Source of the DNA: Gordonia sp049847105
GTDB lineage: Bacteria > Actinomycetota > Actinomycetes > Mycobacteriales > Mycobacteriaceae
Direction: 5' to 3'
Length of the DNA: 64,000 bases
Assembly (NCBI RefSeq): GCF_049847105.1
Contig: NZ_JBNCNS010000001.1
Span: forward strand, 682,001 to 746,000
Shown: piece after piece, positions 26,189 through 35,618 of the stretch
Position numbering within the stretch: position 1 is the first letter of the stretch
How the letters are laid out: each line of letters starts with the position of its first letter
Made by a program: the position numbers and the translations under genes
The notes under the pieces: model-generated
Told to the model about the DNA's origin: nothing
What the model saw: only the letters and a program-made list of their open reading frames with translations
Databases searched by the model: none

Positions 26189-27001
26189 TCAGAAGTACTG
26201 CGCGCCACCGTCGATCGAGATGTGTTCGGCCGTGATGAACTTCGACTCGTCCGAGGCGAGGAACGCCACCACATTGGCGATCTCGTCTGCCTCGGCGACG
26301 AACTGGTTCAGGAACGTCATACCCATCCCGGCCAGACGCGGGTTGGCCGCGTTGGTCTCCTCGATCCGCGCCACCATCTGGCCGGATCCCATAGGCGTCG
26401 CGACCGCTCCGGGATGGATGCTGTTCACCCGGACGTTGTGGTTCCCGAGTTCGGCGGCGAAGGCCCGCGTCATCCCGACCAGCGCGTGCTTGCTGGTGGT
26501 GTAGTGGACCATGAACGGCTGCATCTTCTTGCCGGCAAACGAACTGGTCAGGATGATAGAGCCGCCACCTCTCTCGATCAGATGATGTGCAGTTGCGGTC
26601 ACCGTGTTCCACGCCCCGATCACGTTGATGTCCATGGTGTCGCGGAAGGTGGTAGGGGTCACCTCGTCCCACGTCTCCGGGATGCAGATGCCCGCATTGG
26701 CCACCGCGATGTCAAGCCCACCGAAAGCGGAGACACCCTCGTCGACAGCGGCTTTCAACTCGTCGAGGTCCCGCACATCACAGCGGACGAGCTGCGCCTT
26801 CGAGCCCTGTTCCTCGACGAGCCGGCCGGTCTCGTCGAGGTCGGCTTGCGTTGCCGGGTCGTACGGCACGCCGGGCAGCGGCCCCGCGAGGTCCACACCG
26901 ATGATCTGCGCGCCCTCACCCGCCAGCCGAACCGCGTGGGCGCGACCCTGGCCACGCGCGACCCCTGTGATGAACGCGACCTTGTTGTCGAGACGTCCCA
27001 T
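26189..27001 (-). CDS. Mycofactocin-type short-chain dehydrogenase
   Basis: A 270-residue SDR. Cofactor motif TGVARGQGRAHAVRLA, NAG in AVANAGI, catalytic Ser in LTSSFAG and YXXXK as YTTSK. The insertion after GVDLAGPLPGVPYDPATQADLDETGRLVEEQG is characteristic of mycofactocin-coupled SDRs, whose bound NAD is recycled through the mycofactocin peptide. It should oxidise an alcohol, plausibly one produced by the neighbouring oxygenase cassette. Start ATG at 27001 has GGAG upstream. The 18-base direct repeat TCAGAAGTACTG lies at its 3' end (26172 and 26189). Confidence 0.9.
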   Translation of the reverse strand: MGRLDNKVAFITGVARGQGRAHAVRLAGEGAQIIGVDLAGPLPGVPYDPATQADLDETGRLVEEQGSKAQLVRCDVRDLDELKAAVDEGVSAFGGLDIAVANAGICIPETWDEVTPTTFRDTMDINVIGAWNTVTATAHHLIERGGGSIILTSSFAGKKMQPFMVHYTTSKHALVGMTRAFAAELGNHNVRVNSIHPGAVATPMGSGQMVARIEETNAANPRLAGMGMTFLNQFVAEADEIANVVAFLASDESKFITAEHISIDGGAQYF

Positions 27002-27071
27002 GGCAGAACTCCTTTCGTGACGCGTCGGCACCATGCCGCCGCCGTCGAAGCAGATGTGATGCGTGACCGAC

Positions 27072-27689
27072 CTAGAGCGGCAGGCCCTGTTCCAGCAGGT
27101 CGATGGCTTCCAGCAGTCCTCGCAGGAGCTCGTCGTCGGCGAGGTCGTCGGACCGGGCGAAGTGGAACATCACCCCACCGGCCGCGGCGATGAACACCCG
27201 CAGCCGGAAGTCGTCGACGGTCTTACCGGTGTATTCCGCGAAGAAGTCCGTCGCCTCGGAGATCGCCCGGTCGGATTCGATCTGGTAGGCGGTGCGCAGG
27301 ACCGGTTCGGACTGGATCAGACGCATCCTCTCGGTGTTGCTTGCCCAGTCGTCGCTGTTGCCGATCTCGAACAGATCGGTCACCAGTCGCCGCACGAGGT
27401 CGAAATGCCCGAGCCCCGGGGGGATGGCGGCGGTCGCCGCATCCCTGGCCTCCTCGAGGTCGTCGGAGATGACCACCTGCTCCTTCGACGCGAAGTATCG
27501 GAAGAACGTCGTATGGGAGACCTCGGCCTCACGGGCGATCTGTTCGACGGTGGTCTGCGTGTAACCATGTTCGGCGAACAGTCGCATCGCCGCCTCACGA
27601 ATCGCCTTGCGGGTACGGATCTTGTTCTTCTCCCGCAACCCGATGCGACGCCCCGGGCCGACGCCCGGGGCCGTCGTCGGTGTGGCCAT
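27072..27689 (-). CDS. TetR-family regulator
   Basis: A 205-residue TetR protein with helix-turn-helix TRKAIREAAMRLFAEHGYTQTTVEQIAREAEVSHTTFFRYFASKEQVVI. It lies 18 bases downstream of the MMPL transporter gene and upstream of the SDR gene on the same strand, so it may control both. Confidence 0.9.
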   Translation of the reverse strand: MATPTTAPGVGPGRRIGLREKNKIRTRKAIREAAMRLFAEHGYTQTTVEQIAREAEVSHTTFFRYFASKEQVVISDDLEEARDAATAAIPPGLGHFDLVRRLVTDLFEIGNSDDWASNTERMRLIQSEPVLRTAYQIESDRAISEATDFFAEYTGKTVDDFRLRVFIAAAGGVMFHFARSDDLADDELLRGLLEAIDLLEQGLPL

Positions 27690-27707
27690 GCTCCCGACCT
27701 CCTCGAA

Positions 27708-29945
27708 TCAGCTCGCCGAACCCACTGGCTCCCGCGGTGTCGACTCGGTGTCGGAGGCAGGCAGCCCGCGGTCGCGGACGGCTCCGCCCTCGATGTCGAA
27801 GTCCACCACGAGTCGATCCAACCATCTCGGGAGGCCCCAGGCGCGATCTCCGAGCAACGCGATGATCGCGGGCACGACCATCATCCGAATGATGAAGGCG
27901 TCGAAGGCCACCGCGACCGCCAATGCGAAACCGAGCATCTTGGACGTCGTGTCCGGGGACAGCATGAACGCGGCGAACACGCTGATCATGATGATGGCCG
28001 CGGAGGTCACCACGCGCGCACCGTGCCGATAACCGGCGACGATTGCGTCCTTCGCCGACAGCCCGTGGATGTATTCCTCCCGCATGCGCGTCACCAGGAA
28101 CACCTGGTAGTCCATGGCAAGGCCGAAGACCACCCCGATCAGGAAGATCGGCAGGAAGGAGAGGATCGGCTGCGTGTGGCTGATCAGCCCGAAATTGCCT
28201 TCCTGGAAGATCGCCACCGTCACGCCGAACGTCGCCAGCACCGAGAAGATGAAGCCGACGGTGCCGATCAACGGCACCCAGATCGACCGGAAGACCGCGA
28301 TCATGATCAGGAACGCCAGGCCGACCACCACCACGAGATACGGGATCAGCGCCTTGTCGAGCTTGGCCGACAGATCCGACATGATGGCCGTCTGCCCGCC
28401 GACGTGCAGCTGGGCACCCGCGGTCTCCACGACCGGCGTGTAGTCGCGGATGTGCTCCATGAGCTCGTGGGTGGCCCCGTCCGACGGTGCGCTCGTCGGC
28501 GTCACCGAGATGAGCGCGGTGTTCGCGCCGACCTGAGGTTGCGTCGCGCCGTTGCCGACCCAGGTCAGGGTGTTGGTGTTGGCGACGTCGGGGAGCGTCT
28601 TGATGTGCTCGACGGTCTGCGCGGCGGCCGCGGTGACGTCACCGTTGTCGGTGTGCACCACCACCAGCAGCGGACCGTTGATGCCCTCACCGAAGCCGCG
28701 CTGCAGCAGCGACTGGGCCGCCGCCTCGTCGTCGGTGGTCATCGACATCCCCAACTCCAGCTTGGTGGCCGGGATCGCGGCCAGCACGAGGACGGCCAGG
28801 CCCGCGATGATGAACGGCAGTGGACGCTTGACGACGGTCCGGCCGAACTTCACGCCGACGGTCTCGGACGTCTCGGACGGCTCGGCATGTTTGATCCACG
28901 GGATACGCGGAGCGAAGGCGAAGCGCCCGACGGCGCCGAGCAACGCCGGGATCAGCGTCAGTGCGGCGAGAACCGCCACGGCGACGGCGATCGCCGCGCC
29001 CATACCCATCTGGGTGATCAGCGGGATACCGACGACCATCAGCGCCACCACCGCGATGATCACGGTCAGCCCGGCGAACACCACCGCCGAGCCGGCGGTG
29101 CCGACTGCTCTGCCCGCGGCGTCGGCGGCGCTCCCCCCGCGCTTTCGTTCACTGCGATAGCGCGACACGATGAACAGTGCGTAGTCGATCGACACAGCGA
29201 TGCCGAGCATCGTGACGATTCCGGTTGCCGTCTGGTTGATGCTCATGAACTTGGCCCCGAGGGTCACCAGCATGATGGTGATCATCACGCCGAGCACGCC
29301 CGTGACGAGCGGGATGAATGCGGCGACAAGCGCACCGAAGGCGACGATCATCACCACGAAGGCGACCGCGAAACCGATCAGTTCGGCCTTGCCCCCCGCC
29401 TCCTGCACCTGCATCAGGGAGCCCGTCGCCTCCACCTGCAGTCCCCCACCACGGTGGTCGGCGAGGATCTCTTTGAGCTGGTCCTTCTGATCGACCGTGA
29501 GGTCCATCATCTCGATGCCCTGCCGGACCTGGATCAGGCCTACCTTGCCGTCGTCACCGAGAACGGACGAGGCGAGCGCCGGTTGCGCCTTGGCCACCGC
29601 CGTCGGATTCACGACGGTGTTGCCATCGGACAGCTGGGGCAGCTTGTGCAGATCATCGACCAGCGCATCGATCTGCGACGAGTGCGCCGACAGTCCGTCG
29701 TCGGCGGCCACCAGGACACTGGTCGATGCCTGTGACTGCTGTTTCATCACATTCGGGAAGTACTTCTCGACCTGCGATGTCGCGGTTCCCGAATCGGTGC
29801 CGGGAAGGCTGAAGTCCTTCGCGAACTTCGGGCTCAACGCGCCCACGAGCCCGGCGACCGTCACGGCGGCGAGCAACCAAACCGCGATCACCCACCACTT
29901 GTGCCGGAAGGAGAACCTCCCGACTCGGAACAACAACGACGCCAT
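27708..29945 (-). CDS. MMPL/RND-family transporter
   Basis: A 745-residue inner-membrane transporter of the MMPL class. It begins with a basic end and a hydrophobic helix (RHKWWVIAVWLLAAVTVAGLVGAL), followed by a large exported loop, five helices around residues 190-345, a second loop and five to six helices at 520-700. The conserved SIDYALFIVSRYRSER and AMDYQVFLVTRMREEY motifs carry the buried aspartates expected for proton-driven transport. MMPL proteins export lipids or drugs; the cargo is unknown. A TetR gene follows immediately. Confidence 0.93.
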   Translation of the reverse strand: MASLLFRVGRFSFRHKWWVIAVWLLAAVTVAGLVGALSPKFAKDFSLPGTDSGTATSQVEKYFPNVMKQQSQASTSVLVAADDGLSAHSSQIDALVDDLHKLPQLSDGNTVVNPTAVAKAQPALASSVLGDDGKVGLIQVRQGIEMMDLTVDQKDQLKEILADHRGGGLQVEATGSLMQVQEAGGKAELIGFAVAFVVMIVAFGALVAAFIPLVTGVLGVMITIMLVTLGAKFMSINQTATGIVTMLGIAVSIDYALFIVSRYRSERKRGGSAADAAGRAVGTAGSAVVFAGLTVIIAVVALMVVGIPLITQMGMGAAIAVAVAVLAALTLIPALLGAVGRFAFAPRIPWIKHAEPSETSETVGVKFGRTVVKRPLPFIIAGLAVLVLAAIPATKLELGMSMTTDDEAAAQSLLQRGFGEGINGPLLVVVHTDNGDVTAAAAQTVEHIKTLPDVANTNTLTWVGNGATQPQVGANTALISVTPTSAPSDGATHELMEHIRDYTPVVETAGAQLHVGGQTAIMSDLSAKLDKALIPYLVVVVGLAFLIMIAVFRSIWVPLIGTVGFIFSVLATFGVTVAIFQEGNFGLISHTQPILSFLPIFLIGVVFGLAMDYQVFLVTRMREEYIHGLSAKDAIVAGYRHGARVVTSAAIIMISVFAAFMLSPDTTSKMLGFALAVAVAFDAFIIRMMVVPAIIALLGDRAWGLPRWLDRLVVDFDIEGGAVRDRGLPASDTESTPREPVGSAS

Positions 29946-30135
29946 CGTCTTCCCTTCGCACGAGCCGAACAGACAGAGGTCACCAAAGTGTTAGTGACTT
30001 CCACTTGTTACTGAATACCGAAAGACTCGGCTGTCCGCCACCACGAAATGGACATTTGTGGCGGACCCCTCGGTGCCATCCGGCTGCGATGCACATCATC
30101 GAACACATGTTCGCATCATGCGGTAGCCTGTGAGC

Positions 30136-30762
30136 ATGACTGCGGGCATCCAGCGTTCGCTCTTCGATCAGCAGTGCGACCAGACGAGTATCGGGGATCT
30201 CGACCGGACCACGCGTCGCGTGCTCACCGATGGCGCGTGGGTCGATCTCCGGCCCGGCTGGATCGCGGGCTCCGATCTGCTCTTCGACTCGCTGCGCGGG
30301 GAGGCCGACTGGCGCACCGAACGCCGGCAGATGTACAACCGCGTCGTCGACGTCCCGCGCCTCGTCGCGACCTACCTCGACGCGGCGTCATTCCCCGATC
30401 CTCTGCTCCGCGAGGCGCGTGAGCGGCTGTCGCGGCACTATCGCGACGAACTGCCCGAGGGTTTCGCGACCGCCGGACTGTGTCTCTATCGCGACGGTTC
30501 CGACAGTGTCGCCTGGCACGGCGACCGGATCGGCCGCGGGTCGACCGAGGACACGATGGTGGCCATCGTCTCCCTCGGCTCCCCGCGTCCGCTGATGTTG
30601 CGGCCGCGCGGTGGCGGCTCGTCGGTGCGGTTCGTGGTCGGGCCGGGAGATCTCCTGGTGATGGGTGGGAGCTGTCAGCGAACGTGGGAACACGCGGTGC
30701 CGAAGTCGCCCGGCGTCGGACCCCGCATCAGCGTGCAGTTCCGGCCACCCGGCGTCTGGTAG
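30136..30762 (+). CDS. alkB: AlkB-family 2-oxoglutarate dioxygenase
   Basis: A 208-residue Fe(II)/2-oxoglutarate enzyme of the AlkB type, which oxidatively removes alkyl groups from DNA or RNA bases. Iron ligands are in WHGDRIG (H-X-D) and WEHAVPK; the 2-oxoglutarate arginine is in RISVQFRPP. Substrate-side motifs LYRDGSDSVAWHGD and the LMLRPRGGGS strand are also present. The ATG at 30136 is chosen; a GTG two codons upstream is possible. Confidence 0.92.
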   Translation: MTAGIQRSLFDQQCDQTSIGDLDRTTRRVLTDGAWVDLRPGWIAGSDLLFDSLRGEADWRTERRQMYNRVVDVPRLVATYLDAASFPDPLLREARERLSRHYRDELPEGFATAGLCLYRDGSDSVAWHGDRIGRGSTEDTMVAIVSLGSPRPLMLRPRGGGSSVRFVVGPGDLLVMGGSCQRTWEHAVPKSPGVGPRISVQFRPPGVW

Positions 30763-30875
30763 CGCCGGGATCCGGCAGACCCGACATCGATCCAACCCGA
30801 TATCCTCCTCATCCTGGTCGGATGGTTGAATCGGGGGCGTTGTCACCGCCCCGGGGCCGAGCCGAAAAGAGAATC

Positions 30876-31409
30876 ATGATCCGAAAGTCTGCCGCCGTCG
30901 CCGTTCTGGCCGCCGCCGCGATCGCAACCGCCGCTGCCCCGGCAACCGCCGGTCCACTGGACACTCTCTTCGGCAGCGCGGGGAGCTCGGGGTCGGGCAG
31001 CTCCGACCTCCTGAACGCCGGCAGCTCCGCTCTCGGATCGTCGAGCTCGAAGCCGCAGCACTATGGCAAGCTCGGCCGCCCGGATGCGACCAATGGCGTG
31101 AAGTCCATCAACGTGTGGACGTATGCGCCCAAGGCACAGGCGATCTCGCCGGGCGTGTACCCGAAGAACTCACAGCTCGGTGTCCGGTGGAACTCGACCA
31201 TCGACGCCGGCCCCGTGGTCGACGGCAACCAGTGCCGGATGGAGATCCGCCTCTCGGGACCGAGGGTCCCGAAGAAGGCGCAGCTCACCAAGACACAGGA
31301 CTGCACCTCGGCGAAGTCGTTCCTCCTGCGCGCTCCGGGTTCCTATGGGATCAGCGTCACCGACACCATCTCCGGAGCCTCGAACTCCATCAAGTTCGAC
31401 GTCCAATAG
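30876..31409 (+). CDS. Secreted protein of unknown function
   Basis: A 177-residue exported protein. The signal peptide is MIRKSAAVAVLAAAAIATAAAPATA with cleavage near residue 26. It is followed by a Ser/Gly-rich linker and a ~110-residue beta-rich domain with a cysteine pair (NQCRMEIRL and QDCTSAKSF). It resembles many small secreted actinobacterial proteins, none of known function. Confidence 0.75.
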   Translation: MIRKSAAVAVLAAAAIATAAAPATAGPLDTLFGSAGSSGSGSSDLLNAGSSALGSSSSKPQHYGKLGRPDATNGVKSINVWTYAPKAQAISPGVYPKNSQLGVRWNSTIDAGPVVDGNQCRMEIRLSGPRVPKKAQLTKTQDCTSAKSFLLRAPGSYGISVTDTISGASNSIKFDVQ

Positions 31410-31431
31410 CCCCGGCGCCGACACACCGGCG

Positions 31432-32307
31432 TCAGAGCGCGAAGCCGATGCCCGTCAGCTTCTCCGACGTCGCCCACAGACCGTCGCGGATGGCCTTGTC
31501 GTCGGCACGCTTGCTGTAGCCGGAGATCCCCGGAGCGCCGTGAGCGCCGAACATCTGAGTCGGACCGTAGAAGGTGCCGTTCGTGGCATCGGGTGACGTC
31601 GCGGCGTACAACGACGGCAGCGCGCCGGCGGCGGCCGACTGCGCGAACACCTTGTTCGCCGCGTTCATGAACACATCCTCGACTGTCCCCGACCTGCCTT
31701 GCAGTTCGGTTGCCGCGTAGCCGGGATGGGCGATCAGGGACGCCGTCGCGGAGCCGGCGGCGGCAAGTCGTTGCGCCAGTTCCTTGCCGAACATGAGGTT
31801 GGCCATCTTGGCGTCGCCGTACGCCCGCCAGCGCCGATAACGTCGCTTGTCCCAGTTGAGGTCCCCGAGATCGATACGCCCCATCTGATGCATCGTCGAC
31901 GACAGCGTCACGACCCGGTCGGCGATCTTCGGCAAGACCAGCGCGGTCAACGCGAAGTGGCCGAGATGGTTCGTGCCCATCTGCATCTCGAAGCCCTGCG
32001 CCGTACGGTCGAGCGGGATCGCCATCACGCCGGCGTTGTTGATCAGCACGTCGGCGCCGGTGAGACCGTCGGCGAAGGCACGCACCGAGTCGAGATCGGC
32101 GAGGTCGAGTTGCGCCACGGTCGCCGCGGATCCGATCTCCCGCGCCACCACATCGGCCTTCTGCGCGTTACGACACGCGAGGATCACCTGGGCGCCGGCC
32201 GCCGCCAGCGCCTTCGCGGTCTCCGCACCCAGCCCGCTGTTGGCGCCGGTGATGACCACCGTGCGCCCGGACTGATCCGGGATGTCCGATGTCGACCAAC
32301 CACTCAT
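31432..32307 (-). CDS. Short-chain dehydrogenase/reductase
   Basis: A 291-residue SDR of the protochlorophyllide-reductase-like/retinol dehydrogenase-like group. NAD(P) motif TGANSGLGAETAKALAAAG, NNAG in VLINNAGVMAIPLD, catalytic Ser in LSSTMHQ and YXXXK as YGDAK. The ATG at 32307 begins MSGWSTSDIPDQSGRT, matching the family start. Its substrate is unknown. It lies 62 bases from the cyclase gene upstream. Confidence 0.88.
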   Translation of the reverse strand: MSGWSTSDIPDQSGRTVVITGANSGLGAETAKALAAAGAQVILACRNAQKADVVAREIGSAATVAQLDLADLDSVRAFADGLTGADVLINNAGVMAIPLDRTAQGFEMQMGTNHLGHFALTALVLPKIADRVVTLSSTMHQMGRIDLGDLNWDKRRYRRWRAYGDAKMANLMFGKELAQRLAAAGSATASLIAHPGYAATELQGRSGTVEDVFMNAANKVFAQSAAAGALPSLYAATSPDATNGTFYGPTQMFGAHGAPGISGYSKRADDKAIRDGLWATSEKLTGIGFAL

Positions 32308-32369
32308 GTGCTCACGACCCCCTACTCGGCGAATGATGCAGTCCACGCTATTGACGTCGCCGATGGCCG

Positions 32370-34091
32370 TCAACGACCGAGGAACTGGGACGGCAGGCGC
32401 ATCATCCCGGACAGTCCCACGCGGCGTGCCGGCCGCAGCAGGCCGGACAGCACCCCTCCGACCGACGGGGTCGCCGGTTCGACGACCATTGCCGCCGGGG
32501 CGAACACCTCGGTCGGCCGCGGCCGACCGCGCAATGTCCGTGTGCCCACCGAGCTCCACTCCTGCGCCTCGTCACCGGCCGCACCGACGGCCCCATCACC
32601 GGCGAGGACCGGGACGGCGGATGTCTTTGCGAGCTCGGACAGCCGCGCACATTCGTTGACCGGATCACCGATGACGGTGTACTCGTAGCGGTGTTCGGCA
32701 CCCACATTGCCCGCGAACGACATCCCGTAGGAAACCCCGATCCCCCACCGGACGGGCAGTTCTTCGAGCCGAACGGCCAGATCCCGCGCGGCCGCGAGGG
32801 CCTCGGCTGCCGGATCGTCGATGACGACCGGCACTCCGAACACCGCGAGTGCGGCGTCACCCTCGAACTTGTTGACGAACCCGGAATGGTTGTCGACCAC
32901 ATCGGCGACGATGGTGAAGAAGCTGTTCAGCAGTTTTACCGTGGCCTGCGGATCCTGCTGGGCCGCAATCGACGTCGACCCCACGATGTCCACGAACAGC
33001 ACACCTACGAGGGCGTTGGTGCCGTGCATGCCGACCCCACGCTCGAGCGCGAGTTCGGCAACCGTGTCGCCGACGTGGCGGGCGAACAGTTCGCGCATGC
33101 GTTCCCGCTCGTCGAGTCCCTCCACCATCTCGTTGAAACCGTGTTGCAGGACACCGAGTTCGGAGGAATCGTAGACCGCCACCTGGGCCGAGAGGTCGCC
33201 TTGCTCGACACGTTCGACAGCTCGCCGCAGATCGATGAGCGGGTCGGCGATGGCTCGGCCGACGAGGACCATGACGCGGGCGCCGGATGCCAGACCGACG
33301 ATGGCTAGTACCACGGTGGCCCAGTCGACGGGGCCGACGGCCGGTGGCAGCATGCCCGTCCACCGCCCGATGTTGATGATGAGCAGGCCGACCATCGGGA
33401 CCGCCGAGCTCACCGCCCAGACCGCGATCATCCTCGTCTGCACGCCGTGCATCACATGCTGTGCCGGCGCGTCCTGCAGCGCGACCACCGACAACGGCCG
33501 TGCCGCGCGCTCGGCGAACACGTAGGTGATACACGAACTCGAGAAACCCGCCAGCATGAATGCCACCGCGACACCCACCACGGTCTTCTCGGTGAGCTCG
33601 TTGGCGGCGAGGACATAGGAGAGGACCGCAGCGGACCACGCGACCAGGGTGGTGATCACCTGATAGCCGGGGATGCGTTGCACGGCACGACGTCGGGCGC
33701 GGTCAGCGGGACGCCCGCTGACGAACCAGCGCAGCTGTGGGCGGAACACCGAGAGTCCCAGGACCACATTGATTCCCAGCCCGATCACGATCGCGATCAC
33801 GACCGCGGGGAAGTTGGGGGCGCCGAGCGTGGTGTCGAAGTTGAGCTGGCCCCCGTTGAAGGCGAGTTGCACGAGGAGAAAGGTCTCCACACCGACGACA
33901 CAGTTCGTGATGCTGATCGCCATGGCCGCCGCCGCAGTGGCCCATCGAGCCATCCGCGCGCGTTCGGTCGCGGTCAAGTTGGCCCAATGCTGCGAGATCG
34001 GTGCGCTGATCCGGCCCCACAACAATGAGGGCACATGGACTCCGCCCCACGACCCGACGGTGTCGGACCAGGGGCCGCGTGGTCGCACCAT
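32370..34091 (-). CDS. Membrane adenylate cyclase with HAMP domain
   Basis: A 573-residue class III nucleotide cyclase. The N-terminal half holds six membrane helices in two groups. A HAMP linker follows (DPLIDLRRAVERVEQGDLSAQVAVYDSSELGVLQHGFNEMV, about residues 300-345), then the catalytic domain. Metal-binding aspartates are in VLFVDIVGSTS and NKFEGDAALAVFG; the substrate/transition-state residues are in YTVIGDPVNECARL, with Asn and Arg intact. It should make cAMP in response to a membrane signal. The ATG at 34091 has GGGAGGTGG six bases upstream, better than an upstream start. A cAMP product could act through the CRP site at rpfA. Confidence 0.92.
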   Translation of the reverse strand: MVRPRGPWSDTVGSWGGVHVPSLLWGRISAPISQHWANLTATERARMARWATAAAAMAISITNCVVGVETFLLVQLAFNGGQLNFDTTLGAPNFPAVVIAIVIGLGINVVLGLSVFRPQLRWFVSGRPADRARRRAVQRIPGYQVITTLVAWSAAVLSYVLAANELTEKTVVGVAVAFMLAGFSSSCITYVFAERAARPLSVVALQDAPAQHVMHGVQTRMIAVWAVSSAVPMVGLLIINIGRWTGMLPPAVGPVDWATVVLAIVGLASGARVMVLVGRAIADPLIDLRRAVERVEQGDLSAQVAVYDSSELGVLQHGFNEMVEGLDERERMRELFARHVGDTVAELALERGVGMHGTNALVGVLFVDIVGSTSIAAQQDPQATVKLLNSFFTIVADVVDNHSGFVNKFEGDAALAVFGVPVVIDDPAAEALAAARDLAVRLEELPVRWGIGVSYGMSFAGNVGAEHRYEYTVIGDPVNECARLSELAKTSAVPVLAGDGAVGAAGDEAQEWSSVGTRTLRGRPRPTEVFAPAAMVVEPATPSVGGVLSGLLRPARRVGLSGMMRLPSQFLGR

Positions 34092-34160
34092 ACGGCCACC
34101 TCCCTGCCCAGCGGCGTAGTGCAAGCCTACCGAACGCCGCGGTGGCGCCGAACACGAAAA

Positions 34161-34203
34161 CGGGAGCCGATGCCGCGCGGGTCTCGCGCGGCATCGACTC
34201 CCG
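34161..34203 (-). terminator. Strong terminator after yceI gene
   Basis: A long stem, CGGGAG-CCGATGCCGCGCG with its complement around GGTCT, is followed on the reverse strand by TTTTCG. It lies 50 bases downstream of the YceI gene. Confidence 0.88.
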
Positions 34204-34252
34204 TCAGGGGTCTACCGGAGGTGACTCCGGTGCCGAGGTCAGGCAGCCGGGA

Positions 34253-34801
34253 TCAAGCAGGCTGGCCGGCCTCGATCTCGAGGGTGATGGTGACCTTGTC
34301 ACCGACGACGACGCCGCCGCCCTCGAGGGGTGTTTCGATGTCGATGCCGAAGTCCTTGCGGTTGAGCACGGTCTTGGCCTCGAAACCGGCGACCGGGCCG
34401 TTGCCCATGCCGGGGCTCACACCGTTGAACTCGAGCTCGAGGTCCACGGTCTTGGTGACGCCGCGGAGGGTGAAGTCGCCGGTGAGGACGTAGTCGTCAC
34501 CCTTGGGGGCGACAGAAGTGGAGACGAAGGTGGCCTTCGGGAACTTCTCCGCGTCAAAGAAGTCGGCGGACTTGATGTGTCCGTCGCGCTGCTCGTTGCC
34601 GGTGCTGATCGAGGTGACGTCGATCTCGGCCTGCACGGCAGGGGTGCCGTCCTCGGCGATGGTGATGGTGCCGGAGAAGGTCTCGAAGTTCCCGCGGACC
34701 TTGCTGACCATGAGGTGCTTCACGGAGAAAGCGACGGCGGAATGGGTCGGGTCGATCGCCCAGGTGCCGGCGGCGATGGGAGCGGTTACGGCTGTGGTCA
34801 T
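34253..34801 (-). CDS. YceI family protein
   Basis: A 182-residue lipocalin-like protein. It has the typical YceI opening WAIDPTHSAVAFSVKHLMVSKVRGNFETFSGTI, with DVTSISTGNEQRDGHIKSADFFDAEKFPKATF and LTGDFTLRGVTKTVDLELEF. There is no signal peptide, so it is probably cytoplasmic. YceI proteins bind isoprenoid-like lipids; the in vivo role is unknown. Confidence 0.93.
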   Translation of the reverse strand: MTTAVTAPIAAGTWAIDPTHSAVAFSVKHLMVSKVRGNFETFSGTITIAEDGTPAVQAEIDVTSISTGNEQRDGHIKSADFFDAEKFPKATFVSTSVAPKGDDYVLTGDFTLRGVTKTVDLELEFNGVSPGMGNGPVAGFEAKTVLNRKDFGIDIETPLEGGGVVVGDKVTITLEIEAGQPA

Positions 34802-34931
34802 GGTGACAAATCCTCCAAGTGGACGGTGATCGGTATTCGGTCTGTCGGCGTGGGCCTTCGCGACCCATCACACGTTCAAACGGACCGTGGTCCGATTCAA
34901 TTCCCCGGTTCTGGAAATTTTTTTGAAAAAA

Positions 34932-35534
34932 TCAGCGCCAGGCGAAAACCGGCTGTTCAAAGCCATCGACACGGGTGGATCTCCCCCGGAGGACGACCTC
35001 GGCGAACTGGTAGATGACCGCCGCGGTGGGCGCATGGACCAATGCGCCGACGATCGGGAGCTGGATGACCGGACGATCCGATTCGGGGATGGTGAGGAAC
35101 CGGGGCTCGACCATCAACTCCTCGAGTGTGACGAAGAACAACTGCGCCACCTCTTCCGGACTGGGAGTCGGTTCCGTCTCTTCTTCGGCCCAACAGACGA
35201 CCGGAGTGATCACGAACCCGGATCGGGTCGGGTAGTCGTCGAGCATGCCGAGCACGCTGTCGGCAGGTAGTTCGACGCCGATCTCCTCGTGGAGTTCCCG
35301 GAGCGCGGCGGTCGGCGGATCTTCCCCCGGGTCGAGTCGGCCGCCCGGCAGGGCGTACTGCGCCGCGTGCCGACGCATCGTCGCGGGCCGCTTGGTCAGC
35401 CAGATCCCATGATGGCCGCCCTTCTGGGCGATGGTGATCGCGACAGCCGCGGCACGGGCATCGGCCACGTCCGCCACCCGTCGTTCGAAACCAGTAATCC
35501 GGGCGGTCACGGACGCGCGATCAAGAGTGCTCAC
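34932..35534 (-). CDS. NUDIX hydrolase, CoA pyrophosphatase-like
   Basis: A 200-residue NUDIX enzyme. The NUDIX box is complete (GEDPPTAALRELHEEIGVEL around residues 70-92). The preceding RPATMRRHAAQYALPGGRLDPGED contains the upstream NuCoA-like pattern seen in CoA pyrophosphatases. It should cleave a CoA or a nucleotide diphosphate derivative. The chosen start begins MSTLDRASVTARI. Confidence 0.88.
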   Translation of the reverse strand: MSTLDRASVTARITGFERRVADVADARAAAVAITIAQKGGHHGIWLTKRPATMRRHAAQYALPGGRLDPGEDPPTAALRELHEEIGVELPADSVLGMLDDYPTRSGFVITPVVCWAEEETEPTPSPEEVAQLFFVTLEELMVEPRFLTIPESDRPVIQLPIVGALVHAPTAAVIYQFAEVVLRGRSTRVDGFEQPVFAWR

Positions 35535-35587
35535 GGTCTCAGTTGATCATGTCGACGTCGCCGGGAATCCGCGGCATGGCCCTTGTC

Positions 35588-35618
35588 ACCAAGAATGTTA
35601 GAATCTAACATTCTTGGT
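35588..35618. promoter_or_regulatory. Perfect 31-bp palindrome abutting TetR start codon
   Basis: Arms ACCAAGAATGTTAGA and TCTAACATTCTTGGT pair base for base around a single central A at 35603. The palindrome ends directly before the ATG at 35619. It contains TAGAAT (35599-35604), a good -10 hexamer, so the repressor would sit on the promoter. This is a strong autoregulatory operator candidate. Confidence 0.88.

Noticed and set aside
27063..29735. A long plus-strand frame of 890 codons
   Set aside because: It is the reverse complement of the MMPL transporter and TetR genes; its translation is His/Arg/Asp-rich with no domain, typical of an antisense shadow in high-GC DNA.
30763..30875. Hairpin between the AlkB and secreted protein genes
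   Set aside because: CCAACC...GGTTG pairing is short and has no T tract; no support for a terminator.
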